In this document: positions 54,257-64,000 of the stretch, in pieces
Position numbering within the stretch: position 1 is the first letter of the stretch
How the letters are laid out: each line of letters starts with the position of its first letter
NCBI RefSeq assembly: GCF_037893185.1
Contig: NZ_CP140772.1
Coordinates: 1,550,001-1,614,000, forward strand
DNA from: Chitinophaga sp. 180180018-3
Lineage (GTDB): Bacteria; Bacteroidota; Bacteroidia; Chitinophagales; Chitinophagaceae
DNA length: 64,000 nucleotides
Reading direction: 5' to 3'
Notes under the pieces: model-generated
What the model was told of the DNA's origin: nothing
Seen by the model: the letters and a program-made list of their open reading frames with translations, nothing else
Database searches by the model: none
Position numbers and translations under genes: made by a program

Positions 54257-55459
54257 ATGTTAGATACAATAGAAGCAGCTATAGAAGATATAAAAAAAGG
54301 TAAACTGGTGATCGTAGTAGACGATGAAGACCGTGAAAATGAAGGTGATTTTATCACAGCAGCACGGAATGTAACACCTGAGATTATCAATTTTATGAGC
54401 ACTCACGGCCGTGGTTTGATCTGTGCTCCCCTCGTAGAAGAGCGTTGCGAAGAACTGGGCCTCGATCTGATGGTGCGCGACAATACCGCCCTTCATCAGA
54501 CGCCGTTTACTGTATCTGTGGATCTGCTGGGGCATGGATGTACCACTGGTATTTCTGCGCACGACAGGGCCAAAACAGTACAGGCGCTGATTGATCCGAC
54601 TACCAAGCCGGAACATCTGGGTAAACCTGGTCATATATTTCCGCTGAAAGCTAAAACCGGTGGCGTTTTGCGCCGTGCCGGCCATACCGAAGCTACTATC
54701 GACCTGGCCCGCCTGGCGGGGTTTGAACCTGCCGGCGTACTCGTGGAAATCATGAACGAAGATGGTTCCATGGCCCGCTTACCGGAGCTCCGCGAAATAG
54801 CCAGGAAATTTGATCTTAAACTGATCTCCATCAAAGACCTGATCGCCTACCTGCTCAGCACTGAAACCCTGATCGAAGAAGGTGTTAAGGTGCAGATGCC
54901 TACCAAATACGGTAATTTTGAGCTCATTGCTTTCAAACAGATCAACTCAGGAGAAATTCACATGGCCCTGAAGAAGGGAGAGTGGGAGAAAGATGAACCG
55001 GTGCTGGTAAGGGTGCACTCATCCTGCGTAACCGGCGATATACTCCATTCCCTGCGCTGCGATTGTGGCGAACAGCTGCACGCTGCCATGCAGATGGTGG
55101 AAAAAGAAGGCAAAGGCCTTATATTATATATGAACCAGGAAGGCAGGGGAATAGGCCTCATGAATAAACTGAGAGCCTATAAACTCCAGGAAGAAGGATT
55201 GGATACTGTAGAGGCAAACCTGGAACTGGGTTTCAAAATGGATGAAAGAGATTATGGCGTAGGAGCACAGATCCTCAGGCGCCTGGGGCTTTCCAAGCTG
55301 CGGCTTATTACCAATAACCCCCGCAAGCGCGCCGGATTAAGCGGATATGGGCTGGAAGTAGTGGAAAATGTACCCATCGAGATACATCCGAACCCGCATA
55401 ACGAAAACTACCTGAAAACGAAACGGGATAAACTCGGACACGATATTTTGAGAAGCTAG
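54257..55459 (+). CDS. ribBA: Bifunctional DHBP synthase/GTP cyclohydrolase II
   Basis: The 400-residue fusion makes two precursors of riboflavin: 3,4-dihydroxy-2-butanone 4-phosphate from ribulose 5-phosphate (residues 1-200) and the pyrimidine from GTP (residues 205-400). '[17 protein letters not shown]' and '[10 protein letters not shown]' mark RibB, and '[14 protein letters not shown]' its end. Zinc Cys C257, C268 and C270 lie in '[20 protein letters not shown]', and '[19 protein letters not shown]' marks RibA. The start follows GGAGGG. The terminator after it is shared with tamB. Confidence 0.96.
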   Translation: MLDTIEAAIEDIKKGKLVIVVDDEDRENEGDFITAARNVTPEIINFMSTHGRGLICAPLVEERCEELGLDLMVRDNTALHQTPFTVSVDLLGHGCTTGISAHDRAKTVQALIDPTTKPEHLGKPGHIFPLKAKTGGVLRRAGHTEATIDLARLAGFEPAGVLVEIMNEDGSMARLPELREIARKFDLKLISIKDLIAYLLSTETLIEEGVKVQMPTKYGNFELIAFKQINSGEIHMALKKGEWEKDEPVLVRVHSSCVTGDILHSLRCDCGEQLHAAMQMVEKEGKGLILYMNQEGRGIGLMNKLRAYKLQEEGLDTVEANLELGFKMDERDYGVGAQILRRLGLSKLRLITNNPRKRAGLSGYGLEVVENVPIEIHPNPHNENYLKTKRDKLGHDILRS

Positions 55460-55483
55460 CTGATAATTACCAGCTGACAGGAA

Positions 55484-55517
55484 GGAGCAAAAGCTATACA
55501 GCCTTTGCTCCTTTTTT
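55484..55517. terminator. Terminator between ribBA and tamB
   Basis: GGAGCAAAAGC and GCCTTTGCTCC pair with one mismatch over 11 bp, loop TATACA, followed by TTTTTT. The convergent gene ends directly at it. Confidence 0.75.
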
Positions 55518-58500
55518 ATTGTTTCTTAAAGCGAAGGGAATCGAGTTGTCTGGTGCGGACTGAGTCGGCTTTTTGTGCACGGAGGGAGTCTTCCTGCTCC
55601 TGTTTGCGGATAGTGGCCCGTTGCAGGGAATCCAGCAGGGGAGGCCGCTTGTGCCGCAGGCTGGAGAACAGCTCATTGAAGCGGTTATACTCACGGATAT
55701 AGGAAATACCTACACCCGATTTGGTGCGGTTATTCAGGGCATACACGTCGTAATCGGTTTTGCTGAACGCATTGATACGGAAACGGCCATCGGGCGTCAG
55801 GAGGTATTCGATGCGGAAGTCGCCCGCAAACCGGTTGGCGTTGGCAGAAGAAGTTGTTTTCCCCCAATCGTAATCACCGCCGGCATATAACCGGAAGCGG
55901 TTGTTGAACAGATTGCTGGTAATACCGGCACTCACCTGGTTGCGGTCTACGGAGGAATTGTCCTGTAGCCCGCCACCGATGTTATAGGCACGGTAATTCA
56001 CATTTACCCCGATTCCGCTGTTCTTAAGCAGCGCGCCGGTGATATTGTTCAATATGGCCTGCGCCTGTGCGGAGAGCGCCTGACCCACGCTGTTCTTACC
56101 GGTGATACCCACATTGGCGGCCGCTGTTGAGGTAGCGTCGTCGGGCAGGAACTGGTTAGAGAACAGCAGTCCCCAAACCTGGAGCAGTGCTTTGTTCTGG
56201 TCGTTGTTGATCTCCTTCAGGTGGGCTGCTACACCGCTTTCGTAAGCAAGACTACCCACATCCGGCAGTTCAATGGAATAACTGATATCCGGTTTCATCA
56301 GGGCGCCACGCAGGTTAATCAGCACGTCCACTCTTTCTGTACGGGCTGCCAGTTTATCGGCCTGAACGTTGCTTCCCTGGCCTACCAGGTTGTAAAGACT
56401 CACCTTCGGCAGCGAATATTTAGCCACGATGTTTACGCGCGCTTCTGTAGGATCGCCGTTCCAGGTAATGGTACTGTTTTTCTCAATGTCAAACTTCCAG
56501 CTGGTAAGTCGTTGAAAGGTGAAGTTGTAAGATCCGTTATTGATCTCATAATTACCAAACATAGTAAAGTCGCCTTCTGTATTCACGGTGATCTGGAGGT
56601 TACCAGTACCATTGGCAGAGATGATATCGCCGGTGGTGGCATCCAGTATCACATCAATCTGTGCATCCGGATTGGCGGCAATGTCCAGCTTGACGGTCAG
56701 TTTGGTATTATCTTTCTTTTTCTTCTTCTCTATTTCGGTACCATAGGTTTTGAAGGTGATGTAATCATATTTACCAATATCCTTGCTATCGGACATAGGC
56801 AGGTAGAAGTGCGTACCCTTGATAGGCCTGGCCAGGATATGCATCTGCATATCGTTGATCGGGCCGGAGAAATACACTTTACCATCGGCGATTACATTTC
56901 CATAAAAAAGATCATTATTGGTAGCGGTGGTGTTCAGGAACTGGAAGCCGCGGCCTGTTACATCGAAATCGAAATTCAGTTTATCGAAATGGTCGTGGCT
57001 GATATACCCACTGGCCGTGCCTTTCGTATTGTATTGATCCACCAGCAGGAAATTGCCGAATTCAATAAGATTATCGTCCACGTTGATATTCAGCTTAGGG
57101 ATCCGGTAGTGGGTACCGAGGTAGTCGACGGTAACACCTACCGTATCAAGACTCAACGTGCCTTTTACAGAAGGCTGGCTGGTGTTGCCACCAATAGCCA
57201 GGTTGCCGGTAACGGTACCGCTCAGATCTGAAACATAACCGGTCAGGTATCTGTTCAGCAGACTGATGGACGTGCCATTTAGTCTGACAATGCCATCGAT
57301 GCCGTTGTTGGTGCTGGTTAGTCCTACTTTCCCCTGAGCCAGGAAGCTTTTTCCTTCGTTGTTGGATTGTACGTTAAAGGTGGCTTCGCCTGTTTTGTGA
57401 TAATAGCTGCCATCCAGTTTAACAATGCCGATAGAGTCGTTATTGATACGCAGTTCCCTGGTGCTCAGCGAAGCATTGATATCCAGGTTTTGGGTGGGAT
57501 CTGCAATATTAATGGTACCATCGGTAATGCCTTCTATACGCGTGGTGATCAGCTGGGCGGGAATCACATCCGCCAGGTTCAGGTTTTTGAGCGTGACGAT
57601 GAACTTGGATTCGTCGGGATTGAATTCATTGGTTTCTACCGTAATGCTCTGATCGTTCCGGTTAATCTTCAGATTTTTTACTGTGAGGAAATGTTTGCTC
57701 CAGTAAATTTCATTGCCGGGGGTAACATTCCACTGGCGCTCGTTTACAGTGAAAGCGCTGTTGAGGAAATTGATCTTTACGCCTTCCGCCACCGTAATCA
57801 CCCGGGCGTAAAATCCATCCAGCGAAGAAGTATCTTCTGCAGAAAGGTCTACTTTCACGTAGGAGGTATCGTGGCTGGAATTGGCCAGTATGACCGGATC
57901 TTGCAGCACTACGTTCTTGCCCGACAATACCTTCCCGATGCTCGTACTGATATTGACCTTGTTGAAATTCCCATCTCCCTTTACCTGTAAATCCTGTACA
58001 TGATATCCTTGGTATCCGGCTTCCGGTACCATTACATTCAGCGAGAGATTCCCGCCATTCATGGTATTGAGGGCGCCTGTTACCTTACTTTGATTGAAAC
58101 CGGTAAACTGATTGGTAAAGCCTTTCAGCAGCTTATCGACCTCACCAAGATTGAATGCAAATGTAAAATCCTGATTGATGGCTTTATTGGCGGGAGCGCT
58201 GAAATAGGACGGGTAGTATTTGTTCAGTAACAGGTGAAACGCATCGGGCAGCTGCAGGAAGCTGTACTGGCCTTTTACAAACCCGCTGACTTCACTGCCT
58301 GCAAATTCAAGCACCTTTTTGTTATCCACCATATGAGAGGATACGTTCAGCGAGTCGAATTCCAGGCGGCGGTTGTCCTTGAATACCGATACTTCGTACA
58401 TCCGGGCGATACCGTCGAAGTTATCGATGTTGCTACCGGCAAAGTTAAGGTCCAGCTTGGCCTGCAGGGTAACGGAATCTTCTGTTACGTGCATGGCTCG

Positions 58501-60390
58501 CAGGTCGCATTTACGTATTTCGGAATTAAAACGGAATACCGGCAGGGCTTCGTTGAAATCGATAGTACCGGCGAAGTCCATATCCAGATTAGGATCGTTG
58601 GCCGTCAGTGAGCCGTTGAAAAATTTGCGGCTCATATCACCTTTCGTTTTGATGTTATGGTAGTTGTATCCGAAAAGTGCTATTTCCTGTATGTCCGCAT
58701 CTATGCTGGCTTTCAGGGTTTTGATATTAAACCCTTCCCCGTTGATCTTGGAGTCCAGGGAGATGGTAGTGAAATTGTTATTATCCAGCAACGTACCTAT
58801 GTCGAAGTTGACGGCTTTCAGGCTACCTGAATATACCGGAACATCGCGGTTGGTTTTAAAGTTAATATCAGAATTCACGCGGCCGAGATTGGTCTGAAAC
58901 TGGCCATAGGCTACGAAGTCGTTGATGAAACCGGTATAGCTGCCATCGAAACGGATAGCAGTGAGTTTATCGATCCGCACGGTGTTCAGCACATCTTTGA
59001 CTGCCGGCATGATCTGTATTACGTCGGCGCCGGTGGTCACCAGTTCATCAGTATGGAAGTCGATGAATGTTTCTTTGATATCAGGCAAACCGCGCATTTC
59101 CAGGCTTCCTTTCAGGCGGGTGGTATTACCTGCCGTGAGGTCGATGTCGGATGCCTTCAGGTTGCTGACGGGGCCACGGGCTTTACCGGTGAGGGTGATT
59201 TCTTTTTTCCAGCCGGAAAGGGGAGGAGCAAAGAAGGCGATATCGTCAGAAGATATTTTACAGTTTTTGAAACGGGCCTGCATGAACACATCGTTCACAT
59301 AGTCGCTCATATCATTGATATCACTGTATTGCATGGTGTAATAGTCGCCAATGTGGCTGCGGTTCGTTTCCAGATCGAGCTGGGAGAACTCCATTTCCAC
59401 GGGCGACATTTTAAACCTGCTGGTAAGTTTCTTTACCTCAAACCCGCTGCGTTCTTTGGTACGGAGGCTCAGATCTCCGATGATACTGTCTTTTATGAGA
59501 CTGGTATTCGTCAGCGAAAGATTGATCTGATTAAAGCGGATATGATTGGGAGCAAAATAGCCAGGCTCAATTTTGGTGGAGTCGTCGGGGTTATCCACTC
59601 CAAAGGTTCCGTTTTTAATATTCAGCTCTTTAACAAGTAACTTCCAGTTGGCATTATTCCATCTCAGGTCATGCAGCTGACCGGTGTCGGGCACCTGGCT
59701 ACCCGGGCTCCTGGGGCGTTTATGCCGGAGCGGGGAAGAGGCATAGTCACTGATCACAAAGCTGGGGTCAGTAAGCGTCAGTTCCTGAATATCGATGTTA
59801 TGCTTCTGCAGGTCGAGGTTTTTGGCATCGAGATAAATGCGTTTGGCATAAGCGCGCATATCTTCACCGATCCAGGCATCGACCTGGTTCAGCCGGATAT
59901 TGCGGAGGTCAATTTTCTTCAGGTCGAGCGACAGTCCCCCGGAGGTTTTGCTGCTGGTATCAGGAGCAGCGGTACCAAAGGCTTCCTCCAGGAAATGATA
60001 GTTCCAGACAGAATCTTTCCGGGAACGGAGCAGGTTCACCTGGGCATTTTCGAGACCGATGTATTTGATGACGGGTTTATCCTGGAAAAAGAACCAGTCA
60101 GTGATACGCACCTGCAGGTTGCCTGCATACAGCAGGGTATCGTGGTTTTTGTCTTTTATCAGCGCGCCTTCCATCTGCATATAATTAAACAACCTGAATG
60201 TTACCCTGTCTATTTCAACTTCCGTTTTCAGGCGCTCCGACAGGCGGCTTGTCACCTCATGTACAAGGAGGTTCTGTACTATGGGAACATTGATCAGAAT
60301 CCCAATCAGAATGACAAGGCCAAACAAACACAGTAATACTACAGATGATATTTTCCGTACTTTTTTCAGGCAGTAAAGTTTATCCGGCAA
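55516..60390 (-). CDS. Translocation/assembly module TamB-like (DUF490)
   Basis: The 1624-residue protein has an N-terminal membrane anchor (about residues 14-36, 'ISSVVLLCLFGLVILIGILI') and then repeated beta-strand segments over most of its length, as in AsmA-like lipid-bridge proteins; the C-terminal 450 residues ('LRGALMKPDISYSIELPDVG', 'QVWGLLFSNQFLPDDATST') are the TamB/DUF490 domain. TamB links inner and outer membranes and moves lipids or helps outer membrane proteins. The start is TTG at 60390, because an in-frame TAA lies two codons before and no ATG fits with the anchor. The gene is divergent from the SusC-type gene. Confidence 0.88.
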   Translation of the reverse strand: MPDKLYCLKKVRKISSVVLLCLFGLVILIGILINVPIVQNLLVHEVTSRLSERLKTEVEIDRVTFRLFNYMQMEGALIKDKNHDTLLYAGNLQVRITDWFFFQDKPVIKYIGLENAQVNLLRSRKDSVWNYHFLEEAFGTAAPDTSSKTSGGLSLDLKKIDLRNIRLNQVDAWIGEDMRAYAKRIYLDAKNLDLQKHNIDIQELTLTDPSFVISDYASSPLRHKRPRSPGSQVPDTGQLHDLRWNNANWKLLVKELNIKNGTFGVDNPDDSTKIEPGYFAPNHIRFNQINLSLTNTSLIKDSIIGDLSLRTKERSGFEVKKLTSRFKMSPVEMEFSQLDLETNRSHIGDYYTMQYSDINDMSDYVNDVFMQARFKNCKISSDDIAFFAPPLSGWKKEITLTGKARGPVSNLKASDIDLTAGNTTRLKGSLEMRGLPDIKETFIDFHTDELVTTGADVIQIMPAVKDVLNTVRIDKLTAIRFDGSYTGFINDFVAYGQFQTNLGRVNSDINFKTNRDVPVYSGSLKAVNFDIGTLLDNNNFTTISLDSKINGEGFNIKTLKASIDADIQEIALFGYNYHNIKTKGDMSRKFFNGSLTANDPNLDMDFAGTIDFNEALPVFRFNSEIRKCDLRAMHVTEDSVTLQAKLDLNFAGSNIDNFDGIARMYEVSVFKDNRRLEFDSLNVSSHMVDNKKVLEFAGSEVSGFVKGQYSFLQLPDAFHLLLNKYYPSYFSAPANKAINQDFTFAFNLGEVDKLLKGFTNQFTGFNQSKVTGALNTMNGGNLSLNVMVPEAGYQGYHVQDLQVKGDGNFNKVNISTSIGKVLSGKNVVLQDPVILANSSHDTSYVKVDLSAEDTSSLDGFYARVITVAEGVKINFLNSAFTVNERQWNVTPGNEIYWSKHFLTVKNLKINRNDQSITVETNEFNPDESKFIVTLKNLNLADVIPAQLITTRIEGITDGTINIADPTQNLDINASLSTRELRINNDSIGIVKLDGSYYHKTGEATFNVQSNNEGKSFLAQGKVGLTSTNNGIDGIVRLNGTSISLLNRYLTGYVSDLSGTVTGNLAIGGNTSQPSVKGTLSLDTVGVTVDYLGTHYRIPKLNINVDDNLIEFGNFLLVDQYNTKGTASGYISHDHFDKLNFDFDVTGRGFQFLNTTATNNDLFYGNVIADGKVYFSGPINDMQMHILARPIKGTHFYLPMSDSKDIGKYDYITFKTYGTEIEKKKKKDNTKLTVKLDIAANPDAQIDVILDATTGDIISANGTGNLQITVNTEGDFTMFGNYEINNGSYNFTFQRLTSWKFDIEKNSTITWNGDPTEARVNIVAKYSLPKVSLYNLVGQGSNVQADKLAARTERVDVLINLRGALMKPDISYSIELPDVGSLAYESGVAAHLKEINNDQNKALLQVWGLLFSNQFLPDDATSTAAANVGITGKNSVGQALSAQAQAILNNITGALLKNSGIGVNVNYRAYNIGGGLQDNSSVDRNQVSAGITSNLFNNRFRLYAGGDYDWGKTTSSANANRFAGDFRIEYLLTPDGRFRINAFSKTDYDVYALNNRTKSGVGISYIREYNRFNELFSSLRHKRPPLLDSLQRATIRKQEQEDSLRAQKADSVRTRQLDSLRFKKQ

Positions 60391-61006
60391 AAATAATTAA
60401 TAGTTGGCAGTCAATGCCATTTAACGGATAAATAAGGTGTATTTCCCCATAAATGGTAAACATCGATCCCTTTGCAGTTTCGTATATAGGTCGCCGTGAG
60501 TAAGCATCCATGGAAATTCCCGATACTTCATGTCGTCATTAAAATGTCATACTGTGGAAGACGGAGGTGGCATTATTTTAACTTTATCTAGCAGGATATT
60601 GACATATACTTATCTTGCTATATACTTCTAATATAGTTAATTATCTGATTTTAAATTTGTTATAGATGAATGTACCAACTTATAATTGATCGTAAGAACA
60701 GTCATGAATTTGTCAGTTATCGCGCAGGCTTTATTAGGAAAATTTTAACAGTTCTATTTTTCCGTCCAGAACAATGAACGTCTGAAGCATTGAAAGTATT
60801 GTACGGAAAAAAGAACGTTTAGCATTGATCAGTGAACACTAATTGTTATCAACCAGATTTTTTATTTCACCATTCAATTATTTAATCAATCGTCAACACC
60901 CGGTTTATCTCATCAGGTAAACAAACAAAACCTTAATTATTTACCAGTGAACAAATAATCGCTGGCCGGACAGGCCATTCCAGCATAATTTATTAAACCA
61001 GAATCT
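60391..61006. other. Intergenic stretch between tamB and SusC-type gene, 616 bp
   Basis: AT-rich divergent spacer. A TAAATTTG at 60652-60659 matches TAnnTTTG on the plus strand but is about 350 bp from the SusC ATG. On the minus strand, TATTTTTG overlaps the tamB TTG start and has no clear meaning. No gene with recognisable content is seen. Confidence 0.45.
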
Positions 61007-64000
61007 ATGCACAAAAAGTTGCTACTACTAGTGCTAATGGGATTCCTATGCCTGCAGGCATGGGCCCAGGAGCGAAAAATTTCCGGAACAGTAACAGATA
61101 ATTCGGGAGCACCGCTTCCCGGCGTATCTGTTAAAGAAGTGGGCACCAACAATGGTGCGGCCACCTCTCCGGAGGGTAAATTTACCCTGACCCTGAAGGG
61201 AGCTGCCCATAAGCTTTCTGTATCTTTTATCGGTTATGAAACGCAAACGGTGACGCTGACCGGTAATAACTCGTATACCATTTCACTGAAGCCCGACCCT
61301 AAGAGTCTGAAAGATGTGGTGGTGATCGGGTATCAGGAAGTAAAGCGGAAAACCGTTACTGCCGCTGTATCCAGCGTGAAGGGTAAGGAAATTGAAAACC
61401 TTCCCTCGCCAAGTTTCGACCAGCTGTTACAGGGCCGGGCCGCCGGGTTGAACGTACAGAACTTCACCGGGGAACCTGGTGTACGCGGTTCGTTCGTAGT
61501 AAGAGGAAATACCTCTATCAGTCGTGATGCCAGCGCCGCACGTACCCTCAGCTCTCCGTTGTTCGTGATCGACGATATTCCCATTTCCATGGATGATGCC
61601 GCTGCATTCGACAACACCGGTACCAACTATATCGCCGGCCTCAACCCGAACGATATTGAATCGATCGACATCCTGAAAGATGCTTCTGCGGCTGCTATTT
61701 ATGGGTCGCGCGGTGCTAACGGCGTTGTGATCGTAAAAACCAAGCGTGGTAAAATAGGCAAACCCCAGGTGAATTTTTCCACTTACGCCGGTATGGTGGA
61801 AAAACCAAAATTGGAGAAAGTATTTGGAGGGGCAGAAGAACGTTGGTTTAAAATGGGCTATTTGAATAAATACCTGACCTACGATCAGAAGCAAAACACC
61901 ATTCCGATGCTGCTCACCGACAGCCTGAATCCCGCGTATATGGGGCAGGTCGACTGGCAGGATCTTTTTTACAAGAACGCTGTTATCCAGAACTACGACC
62001 TCTCTGTTTCCGGTGCATCTGACCAGATGAACTACCGGATAAGCGGTAACTACTATAATGAAGGCGGTACCATCCGTGGTACAGGCTTTAAGCGTTATAC
62101 ACTTTCCGGTACTATGGGCCTGAGAGTATCGCCCAAACTGAATGTGGTATCCCTATTCCGCCTGAGCCGTGGCGATCGTTCCAGGGGAAGAGGTACCGTT
62201 CCCGGAGAGGATGTGATACCACTGATGAACGGGCAATATCGTTCTTCTCTTTACAATCTCTCTGATATAGATAAGAAAAACTTTACCGGCGATCTGGAAG
62301 GAGGAAGAGATAAAAACTTCAATGACGATATCACCGCCAGCCTGACGGTTAGCTACGACTTTACGAATAAACTGCGCTTTACTTCTATCGGATCTGTACA
62401 GTCGAGCGTTAACGCGCGAGACCTGTTCCGCCCTGGTATCCTGAATCAGCAAGGGTTATCTTATGCGCAAAGCGGCAGATCCAGGTATGAAAATCTGAAC
62501 CTGGATAATACCCTGACCTACAACACCAATATCATCAATAACAATCATCACTTCAATGCCCTTCTGGGTAACACTATCAATAATGTAAGGAACGAATATA
62601 CCGGTATTGGCAGTGGCTCCCTGGGGAACGACAATGTAAAAGTGGTACAGGGGTATAACCTGAACTATCTGATGTATAAAGATGTGTATGGCAACCTGGT
62701 ATCAGGATCTGATTACCAGTCGGCCGGGATGCTGTCGTTCTTTGCCCGTGTTAACTACGACTACAAAGAAAAATATCTCTTGTCCTTCGCATACCGTGCA
62801 GATGCGTCTTCCCGTTTCGGCGCAAACAGCCGCTGGGGATATTTCCCCTCAGTATCCGGTGGATGGAATATCTCCGAAGAGCCTTTCATGGCGCCATTGA
62901 AAAAATGGGTGGAATATTTCAAAATCCGCGGGAGCTTTGGCGTGACAGGAAGCTTACCTACCAAATATTATCTTCCTTTCAACACCTATATCACCAATCA
63001 GGGTACTTACGGTGGTTCTATCGGAGGTACCTACAATGGCGTGAATGCGGTGACACCTAACTTCTCCGACGGGGTGGCTCAGAACGGGCTGACCTGGGAA
63101 CAGGCTTTGCAGTCGAACATTGGTATCGATGCAAGTTTCTTCGGCGGACGGCTGAACATCGTTGCAGATGCGTTCAACCGGGGAACCTCCAAGAAGTTAT
63201 TTGACCTGATGCTGCCATCTACTACCGGATATGATAAAGTGAATACCAATGCTGTAAGCGTACGTAATACCGGGATGGAATTTACCATACAGGGCCGCAT
63301 TATGCCGCCCACCAGTAAGTTCCAGTGGAACGCGAACCTCATTCTGTCTTTTATCAAAAACCAGATTGTAGAACTGCCAAACAACAACCGCGACCTCGTG
63401 GTGCCGGACAACAACACGGGTATGACCTACATCCTAACGAAAGGCCGCGCCATCAATGAGTTTTACATGATCAAGAGCAAGGGCGTATATGCGTCGGCGA
63501 AAGACATTCCGTTTAACCCATATACCGGTGAAAAGATGACTTACTGGAATGGTAATCATACCGTACAGGCCGGCGATTTCATCTGGGTTGATCAGAATGG
63601 CGACTACGATGTATGGGATTGGAATGACAAGGTGCGCGCAGGTAATCCTAACCCGGCCTGTACCGGCGGTTTCCTGAACAGCTTTACTTATGGCCCGGTT
63701 AGCCTGCAGGTATATACTACGTTTACCCTTAAACGTGATATCTACAATAAGTTTATGTCCGACCGCCTGATAGGGCTCACTACCACTTATGCAGATATCG
63801 CTGCCATCGATCCTTCAACCATCGACAGCTGGCATAAGGAAGGCGATCATGCTAAATACTCAGAGGTAATCCCGTACAGCAAGAATTACTATTATCAATT
63901 CCTGCCTTTTTCGAGTGCCTTTGTGGAAAATGGTTCCTATGTACGTATCAAATACATCAACGTGGCTTATCAGTTTGGGCCTAAGTTTCTGGAAAGAACC
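61007..64000 (+). CDS. SusC/RagA-type TonB-linked receptor, 3' end cut by window edge
   Basis: The frame is open from ATG 61007 to the window end (998 codons). It starts with a signal peptide (MHKKLLLLVLMGFLCLQAWA, then QERKIS), a CarboxypepD_reg-like domain ('GTVTDNSGAPLPGVSVKEVG'), and the SusC plug with 'LKDVVVIGYQEVKRKTVTAA', 'LLQGRAAGLNVQNF', 'VIDDIPIS', and the box 'LKDASAAAIYGSRGANGVVI'. Barrel strands follow. SusC proteins import glycans or peptides with a SusD lipoprotein, which should be encoded just downstream. Substrate unknown. Confidence 0.95.
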   Translation, partial: MHKKLLLLVLMGFLCLQAWAQERKISGTVTDNSGAPLPGVSVKEVGTNNGAATSPEGKFTLTLKGAAHKLSVSFIGYETQTVTLTGNNSYTISLKPDPKSLKDVVVIGYQEVKRKTVTAAVSSVKGKEIENLPSPSFDQLLQGRAAGLNVQNFTGEPGVRGSFVVRGNTSISRDASAARTLSSPLFVIDDIPISMDDAAAFDNTGTNYIAGLNPNDIESIDILKDASAAAIYGSRGANGVVIVKTKRGKIGKPQVNFSTYAGMVEKPKLEKVFGGAEERWFKMGYLNKYLTYDQKQNTIPMLLTDSLNPAYMGQVDWQDLFYKNAVIQNYDLSVSGASDQMNYRISGNYYNEGGTIRGTGFKRYTLSGTMGLRVSPKLNVVSLFRLSRGDRSRGRGTVPGEDVIPLMNGQYRSSLYNLSDIDKKNFTGDLEGGRDKNFNDDITASLTVSYDFTNKLRFTSIGSVQSSVNARDLFRPGILNQQGLSYAQSGRSRYENLNLDNTLTYNTNIINNNHHFNALLGNTINNVRNEYTGIGSGSLGNDNVKVVQGYNLNYLMYKDVYGNLVSGSDYQSAGMLSFFARVNYDYKEKYLLSFAYRADASSRFGANSRWGYFPSVSGGWNISEEPFMAPLKKWVEYFKIRGSFGVTGSLPTKYYLPFNTYITNQGTYGGSIGGTYNGVNAVTPNFSDGVAQNGLTWEQALQSNIGIDASFFGGRLNIVADAFNRGTSKKLFDLMLPSTTGYDKVNTNAVSVRNTGMEFTIQGRIMPPTSKFQWNANLILSFIKNQIVELPNNNRDLVVPDNNTGMTYILTKGRAINEFYMIKSKGVYASAKDIPFNPYTGEKMTYWNGNHTVQAGDFIWVDQNGDYDVWDWNDKVRAGNPNPACTGGFLNSFTYGPVSLQVYTTFTLKRDIYNKFMSDRLIGLTTTYADIAAIDPSTIDSWHKEGDHAKYSEVIPYSKNYYYQFLPFSSAFVENGSYVRIKYINVAYQFGPKFLERT

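Noticed and set aside
56221..57231. 336-codon open frame on the plus strand inside tamB, and others like it up to 60336
   Set aside because: Antisense shadows caused by the codon use of tamB; the translations have no start context or family content.

Overview
The window looks like chromosome of a Bacteroidota bacterium, most likely Chitinophagaceae and Chitinophaga-like. The reasons are SusC/RagA- and Oar-type TonB receptors, a TamB protein, fused RibBA, few Shine-Dalgarno sites, and several upstream sites that fit the Bacteroidota promoter pattern (TTTG/TTG, 17-23 nt, TAnnTTTG). The genus is inferred, not proven. I saw no rRNA, tRNA, CRISPR array or insertion sequence.

Left flank (1-13528): a partial acyl-CoA reductase gene (-), a ferredoxin, D-Ala-D-Ala ligase, a PASTA protein, a rhodanese, RidA (-), an uncharacterised membrane protein (-), an ORF6N protein, a small secreted protein and an unknown protein (-). 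Then comes a five-gene minus-strand operon (12728-7630): an esterase, an ATP-grasp ligase, a GCS2-type carboxylate-amine ligase, a class I glutamine amidotransferase-like protein and an ATP-grasp-like protein. A second esterase gene diverges from it. This operon looks like a small peptide or amide biosynthesis system of unknown product.

Centre (13768-50469): a 36.7 kb, 24-gene, all-plus operon with no gap above 46 bp. It encodes an extracellular contractile injection system (eCIS, phage-tail-like). Gene order: DUF4255 cap protein, unknown 444-aa protein, sheath, two unknown Cys-rich helical proteins, two tube proteins, DUF5908 protein, LysM-type tube/baseplate protein, VgrG-like spike, PAAR tip, gp25, a giant baseplate J protein, a 2165-aa baseplate/wedge protein, and the tape-measure protein. 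Next is a cargo island: three proteins with the DUF4157 (eCIS core) domain carrying different C-termini (PD-(D/E)xK-like nuclease; possible His/Cys caspase-like region plus SH3; HELWH metallopeptidase-like). The island also holds an OmpA-domain protein with the same N-terminal leader style, a helical protein that may be an immunity protein, a beta-propeller-like protein, a vanadium haloperoxidase-like enzyme and a ParA ATPase. The AAA+ ATPase (Pvc15-like) closes the operon before a strong terminator.

Right flank (50532-64000): an Oar-type TonB receptor (-), ribBA (+), tamB (-) and the first 998 codons of a SusC-type receptor that runs off the window.

The most novel parts are the eCIS cargo island, the Cys-rich pair inserted between sheath and tube, and the ATP-grasp/GCS2/amidotransferase operon.
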